From Deltaproteobacteria bacterium (GTDB taxonomy: Bacteria > Myxococcota > Myxococcia > Myxococcales > 40CM-4-68-19): DNA of 64,000 nt. Positions 25,541 through 37,967 of this stretch are shown piece after piece. Below the pieces are notes generated by a model, which was not told the DNA's origin, did not search any database, and worked only from the letters and a program-made list of their open reading frames with translations. The stretch covers positions 1 to 64,000 of the forward strand of contig VBKI01000068.1 in assembly GCA_005879535.1 (NCBI GenBank), given 5' to 3'. Position 1 is the first letter of the stretch, and each line of letters starts with the position of its first letter. Made by a program: the position numbers and the translations under genes.

Positions 25541-26230
25541 TCAGTCTTTCCCGCCGGTGCCGCGGAAGCCGTCCTCGCGATCGCGGAACAGCACGTTGAA
25601 CGTGGTCAGCGACCCATAGCAACCGGTGATGTAGCCCTGCAGATCCATCTTCTCGGCGTCGGTCAGCTTCGGGCTGGCATTGATCTTCTGCTCGAGGACG
25701 CGAAGCCGGTCGCGAATCATCACCACCTTGTGGAAGAACGCCTCCAGCGGCAGCTCCTTGGGCTGCAACGTCGGGTCCGCCGGCTTGAGCACCGCGCTGC
25801 CGCCCTCCCACCTGGGGGCGAGCGGAGCCACTCCTCCGCCGCGCTCCTCGTCCATCGCCTCGCGGATCAGCGCCTTCAGTTCCTCTCGGGTCATCTCCAT
25901 CTCTCCCACGGGCCCATCGGGAATCCGCAGCCGCGGCGGCGGCGCCTCGCGCTCGCGGTGCGGCCTCGGCGCCTTCGCGATCTGCACGACGGGCGACGGC
26001 CGTGCGCCGGCGCGCGGCATGTACGCGTCGCAGATCGGCGCCGTGCAAGCAAACTCGCCACGCTCCGTCCGGATCCTGCAGGTCCCGAGGAGCAGCCCGC
26101 GCCGTCCCTCGATGACGCGGTAGACCGCGCACGTACCGCAGATTGGCGCGAAGGTGCAGATGCGGCCGATCTCCGACGGATCGGCCAGGCAATCTTCCAC
26201 GTCCGGGCAGTTTTCCAGCGGCGCGGGCAT
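25541..26230 (-). CDS. Cys-rich N-terminal protein of unknown function
   Basis: I do not recognise this family. The N-terminal 70 residues hold about eight Cys in a regular pattern ([28 protein letters not shown]) that could bind metal or an Fe-S cluster. A proline/arginine-rich linker follows, then a helical C-terminal part ([38 protein letters not shown]). There is no signal peptide. It lies 1 bp downstream of the amidohydrolase gene and upstream of the M24 peptidase on the minus strand. Confidence 0.6.
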   Translation of the reverse strand: MPAPLENCPDVEDCLADPSEIGRICTFAPICGTCAVYRVIEGRRGLLLGTCRIRTERGEFACTAPICDAYMPRAGARPSPVVQIAKAPRPHREREAPPPRLRIPDGPVGEMEMTREELKALIREAMDEERGGGVAPLAPRWEGGSAVLKPADPTLQPKELPLEAFFHKVVMIRDRLRVLEQKINASPKLTDAEKMDLQGYITGCYGSLTTFNVLFRDREDGFRGTGGKD

Positions 26231-26231
26231 C

Positions 26232-27806
26232 TCAGTCTCCAGCGTATACCACCCGCCCGCCGACGACGGTCGCCGCGATTGGAACCGAGCAAAGCTCGTC
26301 CACGTGGACCGCCATCACGTCGCGACCGAAGACCGTCAGGTCGGCGTCGAACCCTTCGCGGATGCAGCCTCGCCGGCCTTCGGCGAATTCCGCCCACGCG
26401 GCGCCGGCGGTGAAGGCGCGCAGCGCCTCGTCGCGACGGAGCCGCTGCTCGGGCATCCAGGCGGGTCCCGCCGCCGGCTTTCGCGTCACCGCGGCGCGGA
26501 GCCCCGCGCGCGGGTCGATGTCCTCGACGGGAAAATCGCTGCCGAACGCGAGCGCCGCGCCAGCATCCAGCGCCTGCCTCCACGCATACGCGCCGCGCTG
26601 ACGCTCCGTTCCATGCCCCAGCCGATCTTCGGCCCAGGCGGCGTCGCTCGTTGCGTGCGTCGGCTGCATGGAAGCGATCGCGCCTGACTTCTTCAGCAGC
26701 GGAACGTCGCGCGGGCGGAGCACTTGAAGATGCTCGGCGCGGGCTCTCAGCGTGCGCGGGACCTTGGTGAACGCCTCGAGGACCAGCGCGCAGGCGCGGT
26801 CGCCGATGCAATGAACGCTCGGCTGGAAGCCAGCCGCCGCTACCCGAAGGATCCGCGACTCCAGCTCGCGCGGATCGAGCAGCCAGAGCCCGGAATTCCC
26901 TGGATCGTCCTCGTAGGGGTCGAACATCGCCGCCCCGCGGCTGCCCAGCGCGCCATCCGCGAAGAGCTTCACGCTACGCACGCAGAGGGATCCGATGGAA
27001 CGCCGCTCGCGCCAGGCACGCATCTGGTCGTCGAGCTCCGCCCCTTGCCCGTTGATCATCGCGTAGACGCGGAGGGGAAGCTCGTCGCGCTCCGCAAGCC
27101 GCGCGTAGGCGTCGAGCACTTCCGGCCCGGCGCTCGCATCGTGCACGGCGGTGAGACCCGCGGCAGCGAGCGCGTGGAGCGAGCGAAGCAACATCTCCTC
27201 GCACTGGCGCGCCGACGGCCCGGGAACGGCCCGCAGGACCAGATCCATGGCGGTGTCGATCAGCACGCCGGTCGGCATGCCATCGTCGCGGCGCAGGATG
27301 CGGCCGCCCGGCGGGTCCGGCGTCGAGGCGACGATGCCCGCGGCTCGGAGCGCGTTGTCGTTGCACCACAGCGCGTGAACGTCGATCCGCGAGAGCGCCA
27401 CCGGATGCCGCGGAGTCGCCGCGCTGAGCAGTGAAGCGCCGGGAAAATCTCGCATCGCCCAGAGGTTCTGATCCCAGCCGCTGCCGCGCACCCACCCGCC
27501 CTCCGGCAATATGGATGCGAAGCGCGCGACGCGCTCGACGCACTCCTTCTCCGAGGTGGCACCCGCGAGCCGCACCTCGGTCAGCGTTCGCGCGTGCAGC
27601 AATGGATGTCCGTGCGCGTCGATGAGTCCCGGCACCGCGCAGCCCTCGCCCAGCTCGATGAAGCGGAGGTCGCCATGCGCCGCGCGCTCGCACTCCTCGC
27701 GCGTGCCCACCCGCTCGAACCGCCCGTCCCGGATCAGAACCGCAGCGGCGGCGGGCCGGGCGGGGTCCAGCGTGTGCAGCGACCCTGCGACGAGCAGATC
27801 GGGCAT
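26232..27806 (-). CDS. YtcJ-like metal-dependent amidohydrolase
   Basis: A 524-residue amidohydrolase-superfamily enzyme of the YtcJ/exoenzyme-regulatory-protein (AepA) group. Signatures are [18 protein letters not shown] (HxH metal site), the GSGWDQNLW region, [22 protein letters not shown] and [16 protein letters not shown] (final Asp). It should hydrolyse an amide or related bond; the substrate is unknown. It is the first gene of a minus-strand trio with the Cys-rich protein and the M24 peptidase. Confidence 0.88.
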   Translation of the reverse strand: MPDLLVAGSLHTLDPARPAAAAVLIRDGRFERVGTREECERAAHGDLRFIELGEGCAVPGLIDAHGHPLLHARTLTEVRLAGATSEKECVERVARFASILPEGGWVRGSGWDQNLWAMRDFPGASLLSAATPRHPVALSRIDVHALWCNDNALRAAGIVASTPDPPGGRILRRDDGMPTGVLIDTAMDLVLRAVPGPSARQCEEMLLRSLHALAAAGLTAVHDASAGPEVLDAYARLAERDELPLRVYAMINGQGAELDDQMRAWRERRSIGSLCVRSVKLFADGALGSRGAAMFDPYEDDPGNSGLWLLDPRELESRILRVAAAGFQPSVHCIGDRACALVLEAFTKVPRTLRARAEHLQVLRPRDVPLLKKSGAIASMQPTHATSDAAWAEDRLGHGTERQRGAYAWRQALDAGAALAFGSDFPVEDIDPRAGLRAAVTRKPAAGPAWMPEQRLRRDEALRAFTAGAAWAEFAEGRRGCIREGFDADLTVFGRDVMAVHVDELCSVPIAATVVGGRVVYAGD

Positions 27807-27845
27807 CGTGAAACTTCCGGCCTGGTTTCACGTTACATGAGGGGA

Positions 27846-28545
27846 ATGGACGAGCGCCACCACCTCGACGGAAGGCTCCTGGCCGCGCTGGGCGCGGCGG
27901 CGCTTCTGGGAGTGCTCTTCTGGAACACGTGGCCGCTCTATCCATTCAAGCTGCTGGTGGTGCTGATGCACGAGAGCGGGCACGCGGCGGCCGCGCTCCT
28001 CATGGGCGGCGCCGTCGATGGCATTCGCATCAGTCCCGATCAGGGCGGCGTCACGCTGGCGCGAATTCCGCCCACCATCCTGCGTGAAGTCGTGGTCGCC
28101 AGCGCCGGATACGTCGGATCCGCCGTTTCCGCCTGCGTCTTGCTCTACGTCGCCGCGCGCGCCCGCGAGGGCCGCTGGCCGTTGGTCGCGCTCGCCGGCT
28201 GGTGCGCACTCGTGACCGTGCTCTACGTCCGCGACGGATTCACCCTCGTCTTCGTGGGCGCCTGCGCGCTCGCCCTCGGTCTGCTCGCGCGCTATGGCGC
28301 CGGCTGGCTCCGGCGCGCCGTCCTCGTCTTCCTCGCCGCGTTCTCCTGCTGCTACGCGCTCTACGACATCCGCGATGACCTGCTCCACCTCCGCTCCTGG
28401 TCCGGCGGCACCGACGCCGACGCGCTGGCGCGTTTGACGTTCATTCCGGCGATCGTCTGGGGTGCAGCGTGGGGCGCGCTGTCCATCGCGCTGGTATTCT
28501 CGTCGCCGCACCACGGGTGCACCCGGCGATGTAAACTGCGCGCGC
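27846..28545 (+). CDS. M50B-like membrane protein with HESGHA motif (3' end unclear)
   Basis: The ATG at 27846 follows GAGGGGA and is preferred over an ATG nine bases upstream. The protein has an early TM helix, then VVLMHESGHAAAALLMGG, the HExxH zinc site of M50B-like membrane proteases, a GGVTLARIPP strand and five or six further TM segments to about 28500. The frame does not stop there: it is open to 29273, through the whole following gene. The end given here is where recognisable sequence stops and the next gene begins. Either the C-terminus is genuinely extended or a stop has been lost by frameshift. Confidence 0.65.
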
Positions 28546-29250
28546 ATGCCGCGCCCCTGGACCGTCCTCCCTCACCAGCCCATCGAGAAGCTCCAGGAGA
28601 ACCTCTGGACGGTGGAGGCGAGCCTGCCGCACGGCCCGCTCAAGCGCCGGATGGGAATCGCCCGGCTCGCGAGCGGGCAACTCGTGTTCCTCAACGCCGT
28701 CGCCCTCGACGAGCCGTCGATGAAGCAGATCGAGGCGTGGGGCGAGCCAGCGTTTACCATCGCGCCGAACGCGTACCACCGGATCGATCTCGGATCGTAC
28801 AAGGTGCGCTATCCCAGGCTCCGCGTGCTCGCCGCGCGGGCGGCGCGCAAGCGCGTCGGGCAGGTCGCGGCGGTCGACGGATGGCTCGAGCTGTTGCCGA
28901 AGGATGCGGGCGTGGTCATCGAGGACGTGGCCGGGACGAAGATGGGAGACGTCGCGTGCACCGCCCGCGCCGCCTCTCGCGCCTCTCTCTGCTTTCCGGG
29001 CGACGTGCTGATGAACGTCCCGCCTGTGCGGGGCTTTCCTGGCCTTCTCCTCCACGTGCTCGGGTTCATCGGCGCCCTTCGTGTCCCCCGATTGATTCGC
29101 TGGATCGGCGTGAAGGACCGGGCGGCGCTGAAGGCGCATCTGCTCCGGCTCGCCGAGACCCCGGGCCTGCAGCACGTCTTCACCTGCCACGGACCCGTGG
29201 TCTCGGTCGATCCGTCCGGTGCGCTACGCAAGGCAGCGCAAGGCCTCTGA
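28546..29250 (+). CDS. Metallo-beta-lactamase-fold-like protein without the zinc motif (DUF4336-like)
   Basis: A 234-residue soluble protein resembling MBL-fold proteins of the DUF4336 type: LQENLWTVEASLPHGPLKRRM at the start, IAPNAYHRIDLGSYKVRYP where the active enzymes carry HxHxDH, and a C-terminal LQHVFTCHGPVV. The canonical zinc-binding motif is absent, so hydrolase activity is doubtful. It follows the M50-like gene and precedes a divergently annotated oxidoreductase on the same strand. The family call is from pattern memory only. Confidence 0.6.
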   Translation: MPRPWTVLPHQPIEKLQENLWTVEASLPHGPLKRRMGIARLASGQLVFLNAVALDEPSMKQIEAWGEPAFTIAPNAYHRIDLGSYKVRYPRLRVLAARAARKRVGQVAAVDGWLELLPKDAGVVIEDVAGTKMGDVACTARAASRASLCFPGDVLMNVPPVRGFPGLLLHVLGFIGALRVPRLIRWIGVKDRAALKAHLLRLAETPGLQHVFTCHGPVVSVDPSGALRKAAQGL

Positions 29251-29282
29251 ACACGGCGGCGCCCGTGACATAGCTTCCAGGC

Positions 29283-30326
29283 ATGGCTACGCGAAGGAGC
29301 GTGCTGACAACCCTGTTTGGAGGCATGTTTGCGATGGCAGCGCGAAAGCAAGCGGGAGGCGCGCCGCAAGGCGACGTGCCGAAGGACAAGTATCGGATCC
29401 CCTCGGATGCGCGGGCGAGGACGCGCCAGCTGGGACGGACGGGAGTACGGGTCTCCATTGTCGGCTTGGGCGGGTATCACCTGGGGCTGCCGCGGGACGA
29501 GCAGGAGAGCATCCGCATCGTGCGTCGAGCGCTCGACCACGGGATGAACTTCCTCGACAACTGCTGGGACTACAATGGGGGCAAGAGCGAGGAGCGGATG
29601 GGCAAGGCCCTGCGCGACGGGTACCGCGAAAAGGCCTTCCTGATGACCAAGCTCGACGGCCGCACCGCGCAGTCGGCGCGCGAGCAGCTCGACCAGTCGC
29701 TCAAGAGGCTACAGACGGAGATGATCGATCTCGTCCAGATCCACGAGGTAATCCGCGACGACGATCCCGAGCGTTGCTTCGCGCCCGGCGGCACCGTCGA
29801 GGCGCTGGTGGAGGCACGCAAGGCAGGCAAGTTGCGATTCATCGGGTTCACCGGCCACAAGAACCCGCGGATTCACCGCCACATGCTGGAGACGGCGCGC
29901 AAGAGCTCGTTCCAATTCGATACGGTTCAGATGCCCATCAACGTCCTCGACGCGCACTACCGCAGCTTCGAGAAGGAGGTCCTTCCGCTCGCGCAGCAGG
30001 AGGGCACCGCCGTTCTGGGAATGAAGCCATTGGCGGCGGGCCTGATTCTCGAGTCGGGCGCCGCCTCCGCCGTGGAGTGCCTGCGCTACGCGATGAGCGT
30101 GCCCGGCGTCAGCGTCACGATCACGGGATGCGAGAGCGAAGGGGTATTCGAGCAGGCGCTCTGGCTCGCGACCACCTTCAAGCCGATGACCGACGACGAG
30201 AAGGCGAAGCTCCTCCGGCGCACCGCCACGTACTCACAAGGTGGCAAGTGGGAGAAGTTCAAGACCACGCAGATGTTCGACGGCACCGAGCAACACAGGC
30301 AATGGCTGACGTCGGCTACTCTCTAG
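29283..30326 (+). CDS. Tat-exported aldo/keto reductase
   Basis: A 347-residue protein with a twin-Arg leader (MATRRSVLTTLFGGMFAMAA) followed by an AKR barrel: LGRTGVRVSIVGLGGYHLG; catalytic Asp and Tyr in NFLDNCWDYNGGKSEERMG; Lys in FLMTKLDGR; His in DLVQIHEVI. The tetrad appears complete. NAD(P)H-dependent reduction of carbonyls is expected, but export with a folded cofactor suggests a periplasmic redox role. Its end overlaps the convergent MBL-fold gene by 11 bp. Confidence 0.85.
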   Translation: MATRRSVLTTLFGGMFAMAARKQAGGAPQGDVPKDKYRIPSDARARTRQLGRTGVRVSIVGLGGYHLGLPRDEQESIRIVRRALDHGMNFLDNCWDYNGGKSEERMGKALRDGYREKAFLMTKLDGRTAQSAREQLDQSLKRLQTEMIDLVQIHEVIRDDDPERCFAPGGTVEALVEARKAGKLRFIGFTGHKNPRIHRHMLETARKSSFQFDTVQMPINVLDAHYRSFEKEVLPLAQQEGTAVLGMKPLAAGLILESGAASAVECLRYAMSVPGVSVTITGCESEGVFEQALWLATTFKPMTDDEKAKLLRRTATYSQGGKWEKFKTTQMFDGTEQHRQWLTSATL

Positions 30327-30963
30327 GCCGCATCCGGTAGGCGACGAAGTCGGTGAGCGAGGCCAGCTTCTGGAAGTACGGGTTGCGCTCGCGCTCGCGG
30401 GCGACCGATGAGATCGGCACGTCGCCGTAGTCGTGACCCGGAAAGAGTCGTACGTCGCCAGGAAGCTCGGAGACGCGCTTGAGGCTCTGGAACATCTGCT
30501 CGGGATCGCCTCCGGCAAGGTCGCAGCGGCCACAGGCATTGACGAACACCGTGTCGCCGGCGAAGAGCCCATCTCCGGCATGCCAGCACGTCGATCCCGG
30601 CGTGTGACCGGGGGTGTGCATGGCGACGACGCGCAGCGGGCCCACTTCGACGGCGTCGCCCGCGGCGAGCGGCGTCACTTCGCGCTGTAACTCGGGCGCG
30701 AGCTTCGGCACGTCGGCGCGGTGGGCGAAGACCCGGATGCCGCCCAGGGCGAGCGCCTGCGGCAGGCCGTTGACGTGATCGAAATGATGGTGCGAGACGA
30801 GGGCGTGGGTCAGGGAGCGGCCGTCGGCTCCCGCGGCCGCCTGCGCCGCTTCCACGTCCCATGCCGGATCGACGATGGCGGTCTCGCGGGCGCCCTCGGC
30901 GCCGACGAGGTAGACGAAGTTCTCCATCGGCCCGAGCTTGAGCTGCCGCACGTAGAGGGCCAT
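30316..30963 (-). CDS. Glyoxalase II-like metallo-beta-lactamase-fold hydrolase
   Basis: A 215-residue MBL-fold enzyme with HxHxDH (VSHHHFDHVNG), the HTPGHTPGSTCW loop, AGDTVFVNACGRCDLAGGD and a final metal His in LFPGHDYG. Length and the GRCDLAGGDPEQMFQSL stretch fit glyoxalase II or persulfide-dioxygenase-like proteins. The ATG at 30963 overlaps the stop of the FG-GAP gene (TGATG), so it is co-translated with it; a GTG one codon earlier is possible. Confidence 0.85.
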   Translation of the reverse strand: MALYVRQLKLGPMENFVYLVGAEGARETAIVDPAWDVEAAQAAAGADGRSLTHALVSHHHFDHVNGLPQALALGGIRVFAHRADVPKLAPELQREVTPLAAGDAVEVGPLRVVAMHTPGHTPGSTCWHAGDGLFAGDTVFVNACGRCDLAGGDPEQMFQSLKRVSELPGDVRLFPGHDYGDVPISSVARERERNPYFQKLASLTDFVAYRMRPRE

Positions 30964-32417
30964 CACCAGCCTCCCCGGTTCGTCAGGACGACGATCTCGC
31001 CGCGGTGGCCGCGCGTCTTCGGATAGTGCAGGACGAGGTCGCTGCGCCCCTTTCCGTCCAGGTCGACGGCCTCCATCACTCCCGCGGCCCGCACCTCGAC
31101 GGTTTCCGCCGGATTGGACGCGAACTCGCCGCCACCGAGCGCCGGATAGATGTCGAGCTGGTCCTCGCTCGAGCCGAAGATCAAGTCCGGCTTTCCATCG
31201 CCGGTCACGTCCGCAGTCAGGCTGACCGCCTGCAGGTCGGTGTCGCCCGCCAGCGGAATGCGGAACTTCAGCTCGCGCTCGCTGACGGGCTCGACGGCGA
31301 ACTTCCGCGACTTGCGATCGAACGGGTAGATCTGGAAGTCGACCTTCGCCGTCTTGGCCGTCAGCATCCGGATCAGCGCGAAGACGCCGAAGCTCGTGTA
31401 GGGGACCACCAGGTCAGGGCGGCCGTCTCCGTCGAGATCGACGAGCTGCGTCTGGAAAAGGCTGACTCCTTCGCTCTCCAGGATCTCGGCGGGCTCCTTC
31501 GAGAATCCGTCCTTGCGGCCGAGGAACACGTAGCTCGTGCTCCGCGCCGACGTCACTCCCTCGAACACCTGCTTGCGGACGATCAGATCGACGAATCCGT
31601 CGCCGTCCAGGTCGGAGACGAGCGTGGTGGCCGAGGTGCCGCGCTCGCGGTGATCGGCGGGGGTGCGGACGGAAAAATCGCGGCTGAAGTCGGGCTGCGG
31701 GTGGAAGACGAAGCCCGGGACCTGCCGGTAGATGGCGACGCGATCCTCCTGCGTGGCGATGATGTCCCGCAGCCCGTCGCCGTCGGTGTCGACGACGTGC
31801 AGGCCGGGAAATCCGTAGCGGACCTCGATCCCCTCGCCGCGCTTGGGGCCGCCGCTCACCTCCATGTCCACTTCCAGCTCGGCAGCTTTTTCGTAGCGGT
31901 CGCCGACATGGCGGAAAATGGCGAGCGCCCCCAGCGACGGCACCAGCAGGTCGTGGCTGTTCTTTCCGGCGAGGTCGTGCATCAGGCGGACGCGGGGCAG
32001 CTCGCCGTTGATCGGCTGGTGGAAGAAGGTTGGATGCTCGACGAGCTTGCGCGGCGTCGCCCCCACGCGGCCGGGGAAGGACTTCGCGCTCACTCCGCGC
32101 GGCGTCACCAGAAGAAGGTCGTCGGCGCGTCCTCCGCTGGCTGGGCCGACGTCGAAGGCGCAGGCCTCGGCCTCGTCGACGGCCAGCGTCAGGTCGGGAC
32201 GCGGCGCAAAGACGCCGCCGCGGTTCCAGAAGATGGCGAAGGACCGCTTCTGGTACGGCGGATTGCCGGTGCGGTAGACGGCGAGGAGATCCTTGCGCCC
32301 GTCGCCGTCGAGGTCGGTCGCGACGACGGAGGCCACCTCTCCCTCGACGGCGAGCGACTGTACGTGGAACCGCGGCGCTGCCGCGGCTGCCGCGAGCAGC
32401 AGGAGGAAAACGGACAC
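30963..32417 (-). CDS. Secreted FG-GAP/VCBS repeat protein
   Basis: A 484-residue protein with a signal peptide (MSVFLLLLAAAAAAP). It holds several FG-GAP/VCBS beta-propeller repeats, each with a calcium-loop motif: ATDLDGDGRKDLLAVY, VDTDGDGLRDIIATQ, VSDLDGDGFVDLIV, LVDLDGDGRPDLVVPY, TADVTGDGKPDLIFG, AVDLDGKGRSDLVL. Likely an extracellular or periplasmic seven-bladed propeller binding protein; the ligand is unknown. It is translationally coupled to the MBL hydrolase downstream. Confidence 0.85.
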   Translation of the reverse strand: MSVFLLLLAAAAAAPRFHVQSLAVEGEVASVVATDLDGDGRKDLLAVYRTGNPPYQKRSFAIFWNRGGVFAPRPDLTLAVDEAEACAFDVGPASGGRADDLLLVTPRGVSAKSFPGRVGATPRKLVEHPTFFHQPINGELPRVRLMHDLAGKNSHDLLVPSLGALAIFRHVGDRYEKAAELEVDMEVSGGPKRGEGIEVRYGFPGLHVVDTDGDGLRDIIATQEDRVAIYRQVPGFVFHPQPDFSRDFSVRTPADHRERGTSATTLVSDLDGDGFVDLIVRKQVFEGVTSARSTSYVFLGRKDGFSKEPAEILESEGVSLFQTQLVDLDGDGRPDLVVPYTSFGVFALIRMLTAKTAKVDFQIYPFDRKSRKFAVEPVSERELKFRIPLAGDTDLQAVSLTADVTGDGKPDLIFGSSEDQLDIYPALGGGEFASNPAETVEVRAAGVMEAVDLDGKGRSDLVLHYPKTRGHRGEIVVLTNRGGW

Positions 32418-32557
32418 GTCGACAGCATAGACCGCAACCCCTGTCCAGCCTCAAGCAATCGCCGCGTGGCCGCACCTTTCGGTAGGGGCGTCTAGTCCCA
32501 AGGCAGCGCGCGGACTCCCGCGGCGCTGCGGGACAGCCGGCGCGATCCCGCGCCGGG

Positions 32558-33010
32558 CTAGTGAACCATGGGGGGCGGTGAGCTCGACGCCAGCCGGACC
32601 ACGCCGGAGAGCTGATCGGCGATCCGCCTTACTTCGCGCTCCTCCCCTTCCACCAAGGCGACCTGGTCGCCGTCGCGCGTTTCCACCCAGGCGCGGGCGC
32701 GACCGCCCGAGAACGCGACGTGCACGCCTTCGATCTCGGCCGCCGGAACACGCAGCCGCGCCGACCGCAATTCGGCGCCTTCGAAGCGCCAGGTGGCCAG
32801 CTCCGCCTGGACGACCTGGACGACGAACGCCACTGCCAGTGCCGCCGTCGCCGCTCCCACCACGCGATATCCCGCCCAGAGGTCGAACACGCCCCACCCG
32901 ATAGCGGCGAGCGCGAGCACGACCGAGAGGATCCGCGCCGACAGCCTGCGGGTGAGCCGGAATTCCGGCCCCGGGGCAAGCGTCAGGTCGCGACGGAAGG
33001 TGCCTCGCAC
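32558..33010 (-). CDS. Small membrane protein with two TM helices
   Basis: A 150-residue protein. Residues about 25-65 form two closely spaced TM helices (ILSVVLALAAIGWGVFDLW; VVGAATAALAVAFVVQVV). The C-terminal soluble half (GVHVAFSGGRARAWVETRDG) has a beta-rich pattern reminiscent of PH-like domains. No family is recognised. It lies alone between the FG-GAP gene and the divergent receiver gene; the 140 bp downstream of it hold nothing visible. Confidence 0.5.
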   Translation of the reverse strand: MRGTFRRDLTLAPGPEFRLTRRLSARILSVVLALAAIGWGVFDLWAGYRVVGAATAALAVAFVVQVVQAELATWRFEGAELRSARLRVPAAEIEGVHVAFSGGRARAWVETRDGDQVALVEGEEREVRRIADQLSGVVRLASSSPPPMVH

Positions 33011-33087
33011 AGGATCCCCGTTATCCTACAGACTGCGGGAATGAAAGCCGATGTGCTGCACGTTCGCACCTTGCGAGGAGTTCATCG

Positions 33088-33447
33088 ATGAGCACAAAGG
33101 CATGCAAGATCCTGGTGGTCGACGACGACGCGGACACCCGCGAGGCGCTCTCGACCGCGCTGTCAGATGCAGGGTTCGCGGTAGAGGCGGTCGAGGGCGG
33201 CGGTCAGGCGCTCGACTGGATTCAACAGCACGGCGAACCCGACGTGATCTTGCTCGACCTGCGTATGCCTCACATCGATGGGAACCAGCTGCTCGCTCGC
33301 GTGCGCGGCGGACGTGCGCGCGCCGTCGTCCTTTCGGGTGATTCTTCAGCGCGGCTCATCCGCTTCGCCCGCGACGCGAGACTCTTGGGAAAGCCGGTCG
33401 ACCTCGAAGAGCTCGAGAAAGCCGTCACGGACGCCTGCGCAGCGTAG
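33088..33447 (+). CDS. Stand-alone response-regulator receiver protein
   Basis: This 119-residue REC domain has no output domain. The acidic pocket (ILVVDDDAD, Asp13/14), phospho-acceptor Asp57 (VILLDLRMP), Thr/Ser switch (VLSGDSS, Ser83) and Lys102 (LGKPVDLEEL) are all present. Such single-domain regulators act through protein contacts, e.g. in chemotaxis or phosphorelays. No kinase is nearby. It converges with parE, 4 bp away. Confidence 0.9.
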   Translation: MSTKACKILVVDDDADTREALSTALSDAGFAVEAVEGGGQALDWIQQHGEPDVILLDLRMPHIDGNQLLARVRGGRARAVVLSGDSSARLIRFARDARLLGKPVDLEELEKAVTDACAA

Positions 33448-33451
33448 CCGG

Positions 33452-37881
<4,430 letters not shown>

Positions 37882-37967
37882 TCAGGCGTCTGTAACACAG
37901 GTCCCGCGCAGGGCGCAGATTTCGGATCACGGAATGAAGCGCTTCAGAGACCAAGCCTCGGTAGAGG

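Noticed and set aside
32418..32557. Possible extra small gene in the gap after the FG-GAP gene start
   Set aside because: No frame with ribosome-binding site and recognisable composition; probably promoter and leader sequence.
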